Of a stretch of 28,400 bases of DNA, positions 1-7,300 are shown in pieces. The notes beneath the pieces were generated by a model that saw only the letters and a list, made by a program, of their open reading frames with translations, was not told where the DNA came from and ran no database searches. The translations under genes were made by a program, and so were the position numbers. The stretch is from Rubrobacter sp. (lineage in GTDB: Bacteria; Actinomycetota; Rubrobacteria; Rubrobacterales; Rubrobacteraceae), in assembly GCA_013817025.1 (NCBI GenBank), contig JACDDK010000001.1:1-28400 (forward strand), written 5' to 3'. Every line of letters starts with the position of its first letter. Position 1 is the stretch's first letter.

Positions 1-99
1 AGCAGAGATTACGAGTTCTTAGCTGAGACTACGGAAGCTCTAATCTATGTGGCGATGGTCAGATTGATGGTACGTAGGCTCGCGAAAGGGACCGCCTGA
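1..99 (+). CDS. IS5-family transposase, C-terminal fragment (cut by window edge)
   Basis: The first 32 codons read in frame from base 1 to a TGA at 97-99. The peptide begins SRDYEFLAETTEALIYVAM and ends RLMVRRLAKGTA. An SRDYE..PET.EA.IY.AM.RLM.RRLA pattern is, from memory, the usual carboxy end of IS5-group DDE transposases, just after the last catalytic region. Only the tail is present, so it cannot be judged whether the full gene is intact. The inverted repeat directly downstream (105-123) is consistent with the right end of the same element. The family call rests on a short peptide and is moderately secure; the element's left end lies outside the window. Confidence 0.6.
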   Translation, partial: SRDYEFLAETTEALIYVAMVRLMVRRLAKGTA

Positions 100-104
100 A
101 CCCT

Positions 105-123
105 TCTCAGACACCCTCTGAGA
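105..123 (+). repeat. Perfect inverted repeat at the IS5-like right end
   Basis: TCTCAGA (105-111), a CACCC loop and TCTGAGA (117-123) form a 7-bp perfect stem six bases after the transposase stop. The sequence around CAGACACCCTCT resembles terminal repeats of IS5-type elements (AGAGGGTGTC when read inward). It is therefore probably the element's right terminus and could also act as a weak terminator. No T-run follows. The exact IS boundary cannot be set without the left end. Confidence 0.45.
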
Positions 124-174
124 GAAATAGGCGATCGGCTCGGTTGGCCTGGCGCTCTATCCATGGAGATAGCC

Positions 175-2289
175 ATGGGCCCTGACACCGTACCGCCCAC
201 CACGTTGCGCTCTCCCGGCGCCTTGCTCCTGGGGTGGCGTTTGTTGATCGGGCTGCCGCTGCTCCTGTTCGTACTATCGATACCGGCGAGATACCAGGAG
301 CTGGCCGAGATGGCTCGCCGGCTCTCGGAGGAGCTGGGGCCTGGATATGGCGCTCTGCAAGGCTTCCTCGCGAGCGGGACGTACTATGCTCTGGGCGCGC
401 TATTCCTGGAGATTATCTTCGTACTCTCCCTCGTGCTGACTTCCCTGGCGATAGTCTGGCGCAACCAGACCGGTTGGCGTGCCCTGTTTTTCTCAGCGGT
501 ATTCGTGTTCTATCCGGTGTGGGTGACGCCTACGCTCGATGCCCTCCAGTTACCCTCCGTTCCGCAGATCGTCGCGGACCTGACGCAGGCCGCGGGCGTG
601 CTACTGGCGGTCATGTTCTTCCTGCTCTTCCCGGACGGCCGGTTCGTACCTGGCTGGACCCGCGTGAGCGCCGTCGTCTGGCTCCTCTACTGCCTGGCTT
701 GGGGAATATTTCCCGGCGCGTGGTTCAGCCTCATCGACCCGTTCGAGGCGACATTCCCCGCGTTCCTGCTCCTGCTCCTGCTCGGGTGGGGACTTGGCCT
801 GCTTGTGCAGGCCATTCGCTACCGCCAGGCGCCACCATTGCAACGCGTCATGACCAAGTGGGTAGTGCTGGTCGTCGCCGCGGCATGCGCAGGCTACGGT
901 ATCGTGTACATACCGGATGTATTCCTCCCGGGATCGGGCTCCGCACGGGCACTATACGACCTCTTCGCCGTGCCCGTGTTCTGGCTGCTTGCGCTGCCGA
1001 TGCCCGTCGCTCTGGCGGTCGCTATGCAGCGCTACCATTTATTCGACGTCAAATTCATCCTGCAACGGACGCTGGTCTATGGTGCACTGACCGCGTGCGT
1101 GATCGGGCTCTACGTGCTGGTGGTTGTGGGTGTGGGGGCGCTGGTGCACTCCGGCGGCAACTTTGCGGTCTCGCTCTTCGCCACGGGTCTGGTCGCGGTC
1201 CTCTTCGCGCCGCTGAGAGACCGCCTGCAGCGCGCCGTAAACCACCTGATGTATGGTAAGCGAGAGGACCCGTACCGAGTGCTCTCCCAGCTCGGCCAGC
1301 GCCTGGAGGCCACGCTCGCCCCGGATGCCGTGCTCTCCACCGCCGTCAGGGCCGTCGCCGAGGCGTTGAATCTACCGTATGTGGCCATCGAACTCGAACA
1401 GGACGGCGCGTTCGAGGTGGCGGCGTCCACGGGCGGCCCCGTCGACGAGCCGTTCCGGCTGCCTCTCGTCTACGGGGGCGAGTCCGTCGGACGTCTTGTC
1501 CTGGCACCGCGCGCCGGCGGCGAGACCCTCTCACTCATGGACCGGCGGCTGCTGAACGATCTCGCCTGGCAGGTCGGCGTCGCGGTGCACGCCGCTCGTA
1601 TGACCGAGGATGCAGTCCGGCTCTCCGAAGCCCTGCAGCACTCCCGCGAGCGGCTGGTCACCGCGCACGAGGAGGAGCGACGCCGCTTGCGGCGCGACCT
1701 GCACGACGGCGTCGGCCCGCAGCTCGCCGCGCTCATGCTCAAACTGGAGACCGCCCGCAACAGACTGTCCCACGACCCGGCCGCCGATGCCCTGCTGACC
1801 GACATCACGGAGCGTACCCGGGACGCCATCGCCGACGTCCGACGCGCGGTCTACGACCTGCGCCCGCCCGCGCTCGACGAGCTCGGCCTCGTTCCAGCTT
1901 TGCGGGAGGGCACGGCCCAGTATGAACAGAACGGTCTGAACATCTCCGTGCATGCGCCGGAGAGTCTGCCGCAGCTGCCGGCCGCCATCGAAGTAGCGGC
2001 CTACCGGATCGCCCAGGAGGCCGTGACCAACGTCGTGCGGCACGCCGGCGCACACACCTGCGACGTCAGGATCTCGCTCGATGAGATGGCGAACGTGTTT
2101 TGCCTGGAGGTCATGGACGATGGCCGGGGCATAAGTGAAAAGCGGGGGACGGGCGTTGGTCTCCATTCCATGCGGGAGCGCGCCGAAGAGCTTGGCGGGA
2201 CGTGTGTCGTGGAGTCACGGCCCGAAGGCGGTGTCCGGGTGAGCGCGCGGCTGCCCTACCTGTTACCCGATCAGCATCAGGAGGTATGA
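175..2289 (+). CDS. Membrane sensor histidine kinase, NarL/DesK (HisKA_3) type
   Basis: Senses an unknown signal and phosphorylates the response regulator encoded next. The N-terminal ~350 residues contain many hydrophobic segments (roughly 8-10 membrane helices, an MFS-like or 7TMR-like sensory region). A GAF-like segment follows at about residues 375-470. The HisKA_3 dimerisation/phosphoacceptor helix has [12 protein letters not shown], with the histidine about residue 510. The HATPase domain shows an N-box ([12 protein letters not shown]), DDGRG and [13 protein letters not shown]. An upstream in-frame ATG lies at 163, but GGAG at 165-168 sits six bases before the ATG at 175, so 175 is preferred (704 aa). 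The stop overlaps the start region of the regulator gene, indicating translational coupling. The signal cannot be inferred from sequence. Confidence 0.93.
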   Translation: MGPDTVPPTTLRSPGALLLGWRLLIGLPLLLFVLSIPARYQELAEMARRLSEELGPGYGALQGFLASGTYYALGALFLEIIFVLSLVLTSLAIVWRNQTGWRALFFSAVFVFYPVWVTPTLDALQLPSVPQIVADLTQAAGVLLAVMFFLLFPDGRFVPGWTRVSAVVWLLYCLAWGIFPGAWFSLIDPFEATFPAFLLLLLLGWGLGLLVQAIRYRQAPPLQRVMTKWVVLVVAAACAGYGIVYIPDVFLPGSGSARALYDLFAVPVFWLLALPMPVALAVAMQRYHLFDVKFILQRTLVYGALTACVIGLYVLVVVGVGALVHSGGNFAVSLFATGLVAVLFAPLRDRLQRAVNHLMYGKREDPYRVLSQLGQRLEATLAPDAVLSTAVRAVAEALNLPYVAIELEQDGAFEVAASTGGPVDEPFRLPLVYGGESVGRLVLAPRAGGETLSLMDRRLLNDLAWQVGVAVHAARMTEDAVRLSEALQHSRERLVTAHEEERRRLRRDLHDGVGPQLAALMLKLETARNRLSHDPAADALLTDITERTRDAIADVRRAVYDLRPPALDELGLVPALREGTAQYEQNGLNISVHAPESLPQLPAAIEVAAYRIAQEAVTNVVRHAGAHTCDVRISLDEMANVFCLEVMDDGRGISEKRGTGVGLHSMRERAEELGGTCVVESRPEGGVRVSARLPYLLPDQHQEV

Positions 2290-2291
2290 AC

Positions 2292-2939
2292 GTGGAGTCT
2301 ATTCGCATCCTCATAGCCGATGACCACCCACTCTTCCGAGACGGGATGCACGGGCTTCTGGACTCGATGGAGGACACCGACGTGGTAGGCGAGGCGGAGA
2401 GCGGTGAAGAGGCCATCGAGTGTGCGGAAGCGTTGCAGCCGGACGTAATCCTAATGGACGTCAAGATGCCGGGGATCAACGGCATAGAGGCCACGCGCGA
2501 GATCGTAAGCGCGAGCCCTCACATCGGCGTTCTCATCGTCACCATGTTCGAGGACGACGACTCGGTCTTCGCCGCGATGCGCGCCGGCGCTCGCGGCTAC
2601 CTGCTCAAGGATACCAGCCAGGCCGAGGTACTATCCGCCATCCGGGCCGTCGCGAGCGGAGGTGCGATGTTCAGTCCCGGCGTCGCCCACAGGCTCATGG
2701 ACTTCTTCTCCGCCGATAGACCCGTCGCACCGCCGAAAGCGTTCCCCGAGCTAACCGGGCGCGAGGAGGAGATCCTGGTTCTCATAGCGCAAGGTCATGG
2801 CAACCAGGAGATCGCCGAAGGGCTCTGCCTCAGCCTCAAGACGGTACGCAACCACGTCTCCAACATCTACACCAAGCTGCAGGTAGCCGACCGTTCCCAG
2901 GCCGTCATTCGCGCCCGCGAGGCAGGATTCGGCGGATAG
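2292..2939 (+). CDS. LuxR/NarL-type response regulator
   Basis: Partner of the preceding kinase. The receiver domain (about 1-120) has the acidic pair IADDH near residues 10-11, the phosphoacceptor Asp in ILMDVKMPG (about residue 56), the switch Thr in LIVTMFED and the conserved Lys in GYLLKD. The C-terminal LuxR helix-turn-helix reads [15 protein letters not shown]...[17 protein letters not shown], so it is a DNA-binding activator or repressor. Two starts compete. ATG at 2286 overlaps the kinase TGA but touches the AGGAGG at 2279-2284. GTG at 2292 is seven bases from that site, so it is preferred (216 aa); the alternative adds two residues. The target genes are unknown, and nothing next door is an obvious transporter target because an IS630 element follows. 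Confidence 0.93.
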   Translation: MESIRILIADDHPLFRDGMHGLLDSMEDTDVVGEAESGEEAIECAEALQPDVILMDVKMPGINGIEATREIVSASPHIGVLIVTMFEDDDSVFAAMRAGARGYLLKDTSQAEVLSAIRAVASGGAMFSPGVAHRLMDFFSADRPVAPPKAFPELTGREEEILVLIAQGHGNQEIAEGLCLSLKTVRNHVSNIYTKLQVADRSQAVIRAREAGFGG

Positions 2940-2950
2940 GATTCGTGACA

Positions 2951-2967
2951 CGGTCTGAAAGAGACCG
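2951..2967 (+). terminator. Hairpin after the two-component operon
   Basis: CGGTCT, a GAAAG loop and AGACCG give a perfect 6-bp stem 12 bases after the regulator stop. No T-run follows; the IS630 insertion begins about 12 bases further on and may have separated the stem from its original downstream sequence. Structure seen, function inferred. Confidence 0.4.
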
Positions 2968-2979
2968 GGCGTTGCCCTA

Positions 2980-3011
2980 GTGCGTCTCCACAGTAAATAA
3001 AGTGGGTAGTC
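2980..3011 (+). repeat. IS630 left terminal inverted repeat
   Basis: Matches the right end in 9 of the first 12 bases and again in the GTGGGTA...GTC block. Adjacent TA at 2978-2979 is the probable target site. Confidence 0.7.
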
Positions 3012-3043
3012 TCCTTCCGAGACGGATCTGGAAGGAGAAAACC

Positions 3044-3481
3044 GTGAAGAAGTACGTGGTGGATCTCGATGAACGCGAGAGGGACCGGTTGGAGCAGTTG
3101 ACCACCAAAGGAAAGAGCGGCGCCCGCAGAATACGCCGGGCTCGAATACTGCTTTTGGCCGATGAGGGGCGCATCGACAAGGAGATAGCCTCTTTTCTCG
3201 GCGCCGCGGTCACTACCGTCGAGCGGGTGAGAAGGCGCTTTGTGGAGGAGGGTTTGGAGGCTGCGCTTTCTGAGAGGCCGAGGCCGGGAGCGGCGCGCAA
3301 GCTCGATGGGCGCCAGGAAGCCTTTCTTATGGCGCTGGCCTGCTCGGACACTCCCGAGGGAAGAGGAGAGTGGAGTATGAGGATGCTCGCGAACAGGCTC
3401 GTGGAGCTTGATGTGGTCGATGAGATAAGCGATGAAACGGTAAGACGTACGCTCAAAAGGGGGATCTCAAACCGTGGTTGA
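3044..3481 (+). CDS. IS630 transposase, orfA (N-terminal half, helix-turn-helix)
   Basis: Encodes the DNA-binding half of the transposase. GTG at 3044 has AAGGAG six bases upstream. The product begins MKKYVVDLDERERDRLEQLT. It then shows the RRARILLLADEG..DKEIASFLG helix-turn-helix seen in IS630/winged-helix transposases, followed by the linker and second helix-turn-helix ending EISDETVRRTLK. The frame stops at 3479-3481 just after a slippery A4G5 tract (3455-3463). The expected continuation LKPWLKKQWCIP is in the -1 frame. A -1 shift on the tract gives a 370-residue full transposase spanning 3044-4155, the normal family size. Programmed frameshifting occurs in some IS elements; simple mutation is the alternative. 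Confidence 0.85.
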   Translation: MKKYVVDLDERERDRLEQLTTKGKSGARRIRRARILLLADEGRIDKEIASFLGAAVTTVERVRRRFVEEGLEAALSERPRPGAARKLDGRQEAFLMALACSDTPEGRGEWSMRMLANRLVELDVVDEISDETVRRTLKRGISNRG

Positions 3482-4155
3482 AGAAGCAATGGTGCATCCC
3501 CGAGCCCCCGAGCGCCGAGTTCGTCTGGCGCATGGAGGACGTGCTCGATCTCTACGAGGAGCCTTACGATCCGAAGCGTCCGGTAGTCTGCTTCGACGAG
3601 ACGCCCTACCAGATGGTCGCCGAGAAGCGCGCTCCCGTACCCGCCAAGCCCGACCGGGTGGCGCGCCACGACTACGAGTACGAGCGCGGGGGCATGGTCA
3701 ACGTCTTCGCCTTCTTCGAGCCGAAGGCGTGGTGGCGCCATGTGGATGTCACCGAGCGACGCACGGCGGTGGATTTCGCCCATGCCATGAGGCGTTTGGC
3801 CGAGGAGCATTATCCCGAGGCCAGGAAGGTGCGGGTGGTTCTGGACAATCTCAACACCCACACTCCGGCCTCGCTCTACAAGGCGTTCGAGCCGGAGGAG
3901 GCGCGGCGTGTGCTGCGCCGTCTGGAGTTCCACCACACACCCAAGCACGCCTCCTGGCTCAACCAGGTGGAGATAGAGTTGTCGGTGCTCTCGCGACAGT
4001 GCCTGAGTCGCCGCATCCCGGACGAGGGAACGCTGAAGAGGGAGAGCGGGGCGTGGGAAAGGAAGCGAAACGAAGAGGAGGCGACAGTGGATTGGCGTTT
4101 CACCGCTCCAGACGCTCGGGAGAAGCTGAAGCGACTTTACCCACCACGATCATAG
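3436..4155 (+). CDS. IS630 transposase, orfB (DDE catalytic half)
   Basis: Carries the DDE nuclease domain of the transposase. The frame opens after a TGA at 3433 and has no convincing start of its own, so it is probably read by -1 frameshift from orfA. The alternative start is a TTG at 3478 without a ribosome binding site. Catalytic signatures are VCFDETPYQ (first Asp), VVLDNLNTHTP (second Asp) and FHHTPKHASWLNQVEIELS (Glu), the classic IS630 order with complete residues. The C-terminus reaches into the right terminal repeat and ends at 4155. All catalytic residues are present, so the copy could be active if frameshifting occurs. Confidence 0.85.
   Translation, partial: NGKTYAQKGDLKPWLKKQWCIPEPPSAEFVWRMEDVLDLYEEPYDPKRPVVCFDETPYQMVAEKRAPVPAKPDRVARHDYEYERGGMVNVFAFFEPKAWWRHVDVTERRTAVDFAHAMRRLAEEHYPEARKVRVVLDNLNTHTPASLYKAFEPEEARRVLRRLEFHHTPKHASWLNQVEIELSVLSRQCLSRRIPDEGTLKRESGAWERKRNEEEATVDWRFTAPDAREKLKRLYPPRS
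3455..3463 (+). other. Candidate -1 frameshift site (A4G5)
   Basis: The orfA frame reads AAA AGG GGG here; slipping back one base leads directly into GAT CTC AAA CCG TGG, restoring the family motif LKPW. The only overlap of the two open frames is 3436-3481, so the shift must occur here. Confidence 0.55.
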
Positions 4156-4166
4156 TGGCGAAGTAC
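4133..4166 (+). repeat. IS630 right terminal inverted repeat
   Basis: Inverted copy of the left end, overlapping the last codons of orfB. TA at 4167-4168 follows. Confidence 0.7.
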
Positions 4167-4179
4167 TAGAATCATCCCC

Positions 4180-4656
4180 GTGGTTCGCGTTCTTTTCGTC
4201 TGCATGGGAAACATCTGCCGCTCGCCGCTGGCGCAGGGCGTCTTCGAGGAAGTGCTGCGCCGCGAGGGACTGGAAGGGGAGGTGGAGGTAGACTCCGCCG
4301 GCACCGGCCACTGGCACGTGGGACGGTCGCCGGACGAGAGGGGACAGAGGAGCGCCGGGGTCCGGGGCCTGGACATAAGCTCCCAGCGGGCGTGCCAGAT
4401 CCGACCCGAGGACTGCGAGAACTTCGATTACGTCCTCACGATGGATGAAGAGAACTACCGGACGGTTGCGGCGCTCTGCCGGGGGAGCGCCGTCGTCCGT
4501 CCTTTCCTCGATTTCGCCACCGACTCCCCGGAGCGCGAGGTACCCGACCCCTACTACGGCGGCTCTGAGGGCTTCGATCACGTGCTCGACCTGGTGGAGG
4601 AAGCATCGGAAGGCCTCCTGGAAGACATCCGGCGGCGGTTCGGCAGCGGTGGCTGA
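4180..4656 (+). CDS. Low-molecular-weight protein-tyrosine-phosphatase
   Basis: Cytosolic cysteine phosphatase of about 158 residues, the normal family size. The P-loop CMGNICRS has nucleophile Cys8 and Arg14, close to the N-terminus as expected; the general acid is Asp123 in DPYYGG. The GTG start at 4180 is fixed by the conserved RVLFVCMGN beginning, but no Shine-Dalgarno is visible. The IS630 right end lies only about 12 bases upstream, so the native leader and promoter have probably been replaced. The stop overlaps the next gene by 8 bases. Relatives act on phosphotyrosine proteins. In bacteria, members linked to fructosamine-kinase genes are thought to dephosphorylate 5-phosphorylated ribulosamines or erythrulosamines; that role is inferred here from the neighbour. 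Confidence 0.93.
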   Translation: MVRVLFVCMGNICRSPLAQGVFEEVLRREGLEGEVEVDSAGTGHWHVGRSPDERGQRSAGVRGLDISSQRACQIRPEDCENFDYVLTMDEENYRTVAALCRGSAVVRPFLDFATDSPEREVPDPYYGGSEGFDHVLDLVEEASEGLLEDIRRRFGSGG

Positions 4657-5509
4657 GAGGATCATCGCCGAAGGTGTGCAGGCGTACCTGGGGGAGCGGC
4701 TAACGAGCGCGCGTCCGCTGGGTGGCGGCTGTATCGGCGAGGTGTACCGCGTGGAGCTTGTCGATGGAACACCGCTGGTGGCGAAGGTTGACCGGGAGGG
4801 CGAGTCGCACCTGGAGCGCGAATCGTACATGCTGCGCTACCTGCGCGAGAATAGCGAGCTTCCCGTCCCAGAGGTGCATCACGGCTCGGAGACGCTGTTG
4901 TTGATGGAGTTTATCGAGGGGACGAACGAGTTCTCCGAAGGTGCCGAGCATCACGCGGCGGAGTTGCTGGCTGGATTGCACGGCATCGGTGGTGCGGCTT
5001 ATGGTCACGAGCGGGATACCCTGATCGGGAGCCTCAATCAGCCGAACCCGTGGACGGAGAGCTGGCTGGATCTCTTCCGCGACCAGCGCCTGCTCTACAT
5101 TGCGGAGATCGCGCACAAAGCGGGTCGTCTGCCGCTGGAGGACTTGCGCCGGATAGAACGGCTGGCGGGGCGGTTGGAAGACTTTATCGACGAACTCAAC
5201 CCACCGGCGCTGATTCATGGGGACGTGTGGCGCGGGAACGTTTTGGCTAACGGTAACCGCATATCCGCTTTTTTCGACCCGGCGATCTACTACGCGGACC
5301 CCGAGATCGAACTGGCCTTCATCAGCATGTTCAACTCTTTCGGCACCGCGTTCTTCGAGCGGTACGCGGAGATCCGACCGATCAGCGCCGCATTCTTCGA
5401 GACCCGCCACGACCTCTACAACCTGTACCCGCTATTGGTGCATACCTACTACTTCGGTGGTGGCTACCCGGACTCGGTGCGGAGCATCCTGAGCCGGTTC
5501 GGGTTCTAA
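4649..5509 (+). CDS. Fructosamine/ribulosamine-3-kinase family protein
   Basis: Phosphorylates the third carbon of ketosamines on glycated proteins, making them unstable so that the amine is freed. The 286-residue product has an aminoglycoside-phosphotransferase-like fold: glycine loop LGGGCIGEVYRVEL (about 24-37), Lys in LVAKVDRE, hinge LLLMEFIEG (about 83-91), catalytic ALIHGDVWRGNVL (about 187-199), metal-binding FFDPAIYYADPEIELAF (about 208-224), and the family tail DLYNLYPLLVHTYYFGGGY. GTG at 4649 overlaps the phosphatase stop, so the two are coupled. Bacterial homologues mostly prefer ribulosamines and erythrulosamines to fructosamines, which suits the phosphatase partner. Confidence 0.9.
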   Translation: MAERIIAEGVQAYLGERLTSARPLGGGCIGEVYRVELVDGTPLVAKVDREGESHLERESYMLRYLRENSELPVPEVHHGSETLLLMEFIEGTNEFSEGAEHHAAELLAGLHGIGGAAYGHERDTLIGSLNQPNPWTESWLDLFRDQRLLYIAEIAHKAGRLPLEDLRRIERLAGRLEDFIDELNPPALIHGDVWRGNVLANGNRISAFFDPAIYYADPEIELAFISMFNSFGTAFFERYAEIRPISAAFFETRHDLYNLYPLLVHTYYFGGGYPDSVRSILSRFGF

Positions 5510-5525
5510 GCCTCGCGGCTCAATA

Positions 5526-5541
5526 TGCTCCGGGTGGAGCA
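5526..5541 (+). terminator. Hairpin between convergent genes
   Basis: TGCTCC, a GGGT loop and GGAGCA form a perfect 6-bp stem between the kinase stop (5509) and the stop of the opposite-strand gene (5542). No adjacent T-run on either strand; a TTCTTTTT tract lies about 12 bases further on the plus strand. Possibly a bidirectional terminator. Confidence 0.4.
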
Positions 5542-6054
5542 CTAGGAGCGGGTTCTTTTTAGCAGGCGCGAGCCGACGGAGAGTACGAGGGCGTCTTCGA
5601 GGTGACCGAAAACTGCGTCCGGGACGCCGAGCCTCTGCGCCGATCCTTTACGGAGGCGGTCGGCGGCGTAGACCCCGGCGAGGGCGGACAGCGTACCGAG
5701 CAACGCGCCAGCGTCACCCCGATGGTTGCGGGAGACGAACAGCGCCGATCCCACCAGAGCGCCGGAGAGGGCGCGACCGAACAGCGCGGGGGCCGAAACA
5801 CGCGCCGGCACGAACGAGGTCTTGTCCCCGATCATCTCGCCCACCAACAGCGTCTGGAGTAATGCCGAGACCTTTTCTGATCCCAGTGCCGCGAACGGTG
5901 TGTTCAAGAGGTTCTCTACATCCCCGCGCCGGATCGCCCGGCTGAGGAACGCTGGACCCGCCATCGAGCGTACGCCGCTTAGGGCGGCCAGGCCGATGAC
6001 CCGGAAGGTTCCGGCGGGGATCTCGAACTCGACGCGGCTCTTTCGTTTAAGCAA
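5542..6054 (-). CDS. Small membrane protein, DUF4126-like
   Basis: About 170 residues with several hydrophobic segments. The motifs AALSGVRSMAGPAFLSR near the start and MIGDKTSFVPARVSAPALFGRALSGALVGSA in the middle recall the DUF4126 family of unknown function. The open frame continues upstream into the dehydrogenase gene, but TTG at 6054 is preferred: GGAG lies five bases before it and only there does hydrophobic family-like sequence begin. This start overlaps the end of the preceding dehydrogenase gene by 8 bases, so translation is probably coupled. Function unknown; the family name is from memory of its motifs. Confidence 0.75.
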   Translation of the reverse strand: MLKRKSRVEFEIPAGTFRVIGLAALSGVRSMAGPAFLSRAIRRGDVENLLNTPFAALGSEKVSALLQTLLVGEMIGDKTSFVPARVSAPALFGRALSGALVGSALFVSRNHRGDAGALLGTLSALAGVYAADRLRKGSAQRLGVPDAVFGHLEDALVLSVGSRLLKRTRS

Positions 6055-7123
6055 GGGCGCTCCAGACCTCCAGCTTGGTTCGGACGTGCCGTATGATCTC
6101 GTCGGTAAACTCCGTCGTGCCGGTCGCCCCTCCGAGGTCCGCGGTCTTGACGCCATCCAGGATACTCTCGAAGGTCGCCTCGTAGATGGCCCGCGATACC
6201 CGGCTGGCTTCCTCCTCGTGAAAGAAGGTCAATAGCGCCGCTCCGGCCAGAATCATCGCCATCGGGTTCGCCACGTTCTTGCCTTCGAGGCTGGGCGCGG
6301 TGCCGTGCGGGGCTTCAGCCATGACGGTCTCGGGGTGTTCGTCCTCGTCGAGGGCTATGAGCAGGGATTCGGCCCCGGCGATGGAGCCGAACATCTGCAT
6401 CACTAGGTCCGAGATGCAGTCGCCGTCGCGGTTTAGCGTTGGGATCACGAGCGGCTCGCCGAAGGTCGTCAACAGCAGAGCGTAGGTCGCGTCTATTAGC
6501 TGCGGGTCGTAGCGGACGTCGCGGCTGTTCTCGGCGGCGCGATCCATCTCCTCCTTGAGCATTCCCTCGTAGATGGGGGAGACGGTGTATTTCGGCCCGC
6601 CGAAGACCTTCGCCCGCATCTTACGCGCCTGGATAAACGCGAACTCCGAGACACCGCGGCACACCCGCCGCGAGATCTTCTCGGTCCGGTACGCCATCTC
6701 GTCCAGTCCCTCGCCCTCGCGCCACTCCTCCGCCCCATAAGCATCGTCTACGGCCATCCGCACTACGGAGATCGGCGCGTGAACGCCCGTGACGGGGTTG
6801 ACGCCTGGTATGCGCCGTCCCGTGCGGACGATGACGGTCCCGTCTATGCCTTTCCGCAGGATGGCGTTCGGCGAGCCGACATCGCCGCTGTTCTCCGGGG
6901 TTACGGTGGCCGCCTTGATGCCGAAGCCGCACTCCTTCATCGCCACCGCCGCCTCGTGGACGACCGCGTTATCCGTCTTCTGGCGGTTCTCCAACGATAG
7001 GTCGAAGCGCCGGAACTCCAACTCTATACCCGTTACCATCGGGTCCAGCACGCGGAGAGCCTCCTCCAGCAACTCCTGGCCGGTCTGATCGCCCTCCATC
7101 ACCACGATTGTTTTTGGATCCAC
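6047..7123 (-). CDS. Isocitrate/isopropylmalate dehydrogenase family protein
   Basis: NAD(P)-dependent oxidative decarboxylase of a 2-hydroxy acid, most likely isocitrate given the glyoxylate-shunt genes nearby, though isopropylmalate or another substrate cannot be excluded. It is about 358 residues long. Visible signatures are PKYTVSPIYEGMLKEEMD, the metal-site NRDGDCISDLVMQMFGSIAG, and the cofactor loop EAPHGTAPSLEGKNVANPMAMILAGAALL. The usual N-terminal GDGIGPE is GDQTGQE. Two GTG starts exist: 7132, and 7123, which has AGGGG eight bases upstream and is preferred. A probable minus-strand -10 and an 11-bp direct repeat lie just upstream. The membrane protein gene overlaps its 3' end. Confidence 0.85.
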   Translation of the reverse strand: MDPKTIVVMEGDQTGQELLEEALRVLDPMVTGIELEFRRFDLSLENRQKTDNAVVHEAAVAMKECGFGIKAATVTPENSGDVGSPNAILRKGIDGTVIVRTGRRIPGVNPVTGVHAPISVVRMAVDDAYGAEEWREGEGLDEMAYRTEKISRRVCRGVSEFAFIQARKMRAKVFGGPKYTVSPIYEGMLKEEMDRAAENSRDVRYDPQLIDATYALLLTTFGEPLVIPTLNRDGDCISDLVMQMFGSIAGAESLLIALDEDEHPETVMAEAPHGTAPSLEGKNVANPMAMILAGAALLTFFHEEEASRVSRAIYEATFESILDGVKTADLGGATGTTEFTDEIIRHVRTKLEVWSALA

Positions 7124-7163
7124 TGATCGCACCCCTGGCTAGTCTTATATGCTTTGCCCGCTT

Positions 7164-7196
7164 AGTATAAGGCTTGTGAAGCCACGGCTTGTGAAG
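7164..7196 (-). promoter_or_regulatory. Direct repeat and -10 upstream of the dehydrogenase
   Basis: On the minus strand CTTCACAAGCC occurs twice (7196-7186 and 7181-7171) with a 15-base period, followed immediately by TATACT (7169-7164), a good -10 hexamer. No convincing -35 is seen, which would suit an activator-dependent promoter with a tandem binding site. Repeat seen; regulatory role inferred. Confidence 0.4.
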
Positions 7197-7232
7197 TAAT
7201 TGCCGCTCCGTGGTGCTACCGAGACCCTGGCG

Positions 7233-7261
7233 ATGACCGGGGTTTGCAATTCGGGTAGACT
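7233..7261 (+). promoter_or_regulatory. Possible sigma-70 promoter for the Gly-rich membrane gene
   Basis: ATGACC (7233-7238), 17 bases, then TAGACT (7256-7261), about 40 bases before the ATG at 7301. The spacer contains TTGCAATTCGGGTAG, which recurs with one change upstream of isocitrate lyase. Confidence 0.35.
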
Positions 7262-7300
7262 GTCCCCGGTTCACGGACCGACGGACGGGGGGACTTACGC

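Larger units (their letters stand above)
2980..4166 (+). mobile_element. Complete IS630-family insertion sequence
   Basis: About 1.19 kb bounded by TA dinucleotides at 2978-2979 and 4167-4168, the target duplicated by IS630/Tc1-mariner elements. The ends are imperfect terminal inverted repeats of about 32-34 bp: the left begins GTGCGTCTCCAC and the right, read inward, begins GTACTTCGCCAC. Both share a GTGGGTA block further in. The length and a transposase split into two overlapping frames are usual for the family. The element sits between the response regulator and the tyrosine phosphatase gene, in the same orientation as both. Confidence 0.85.

Noticed and set aside
2977..3948. Long minus-strand open frame of 323 codons across the IS630 element
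   Set aside because: It is the antisense of orfA and orfB, whose family motifs and catalytic residues are clear; its own translation has no recognisable features.
3474..4169. Arg/Gly-rich 231-codon frame overlapping IS630 orfB
   Set aside because: It is a frame shadow of the catalytic half and lacks family motifs.
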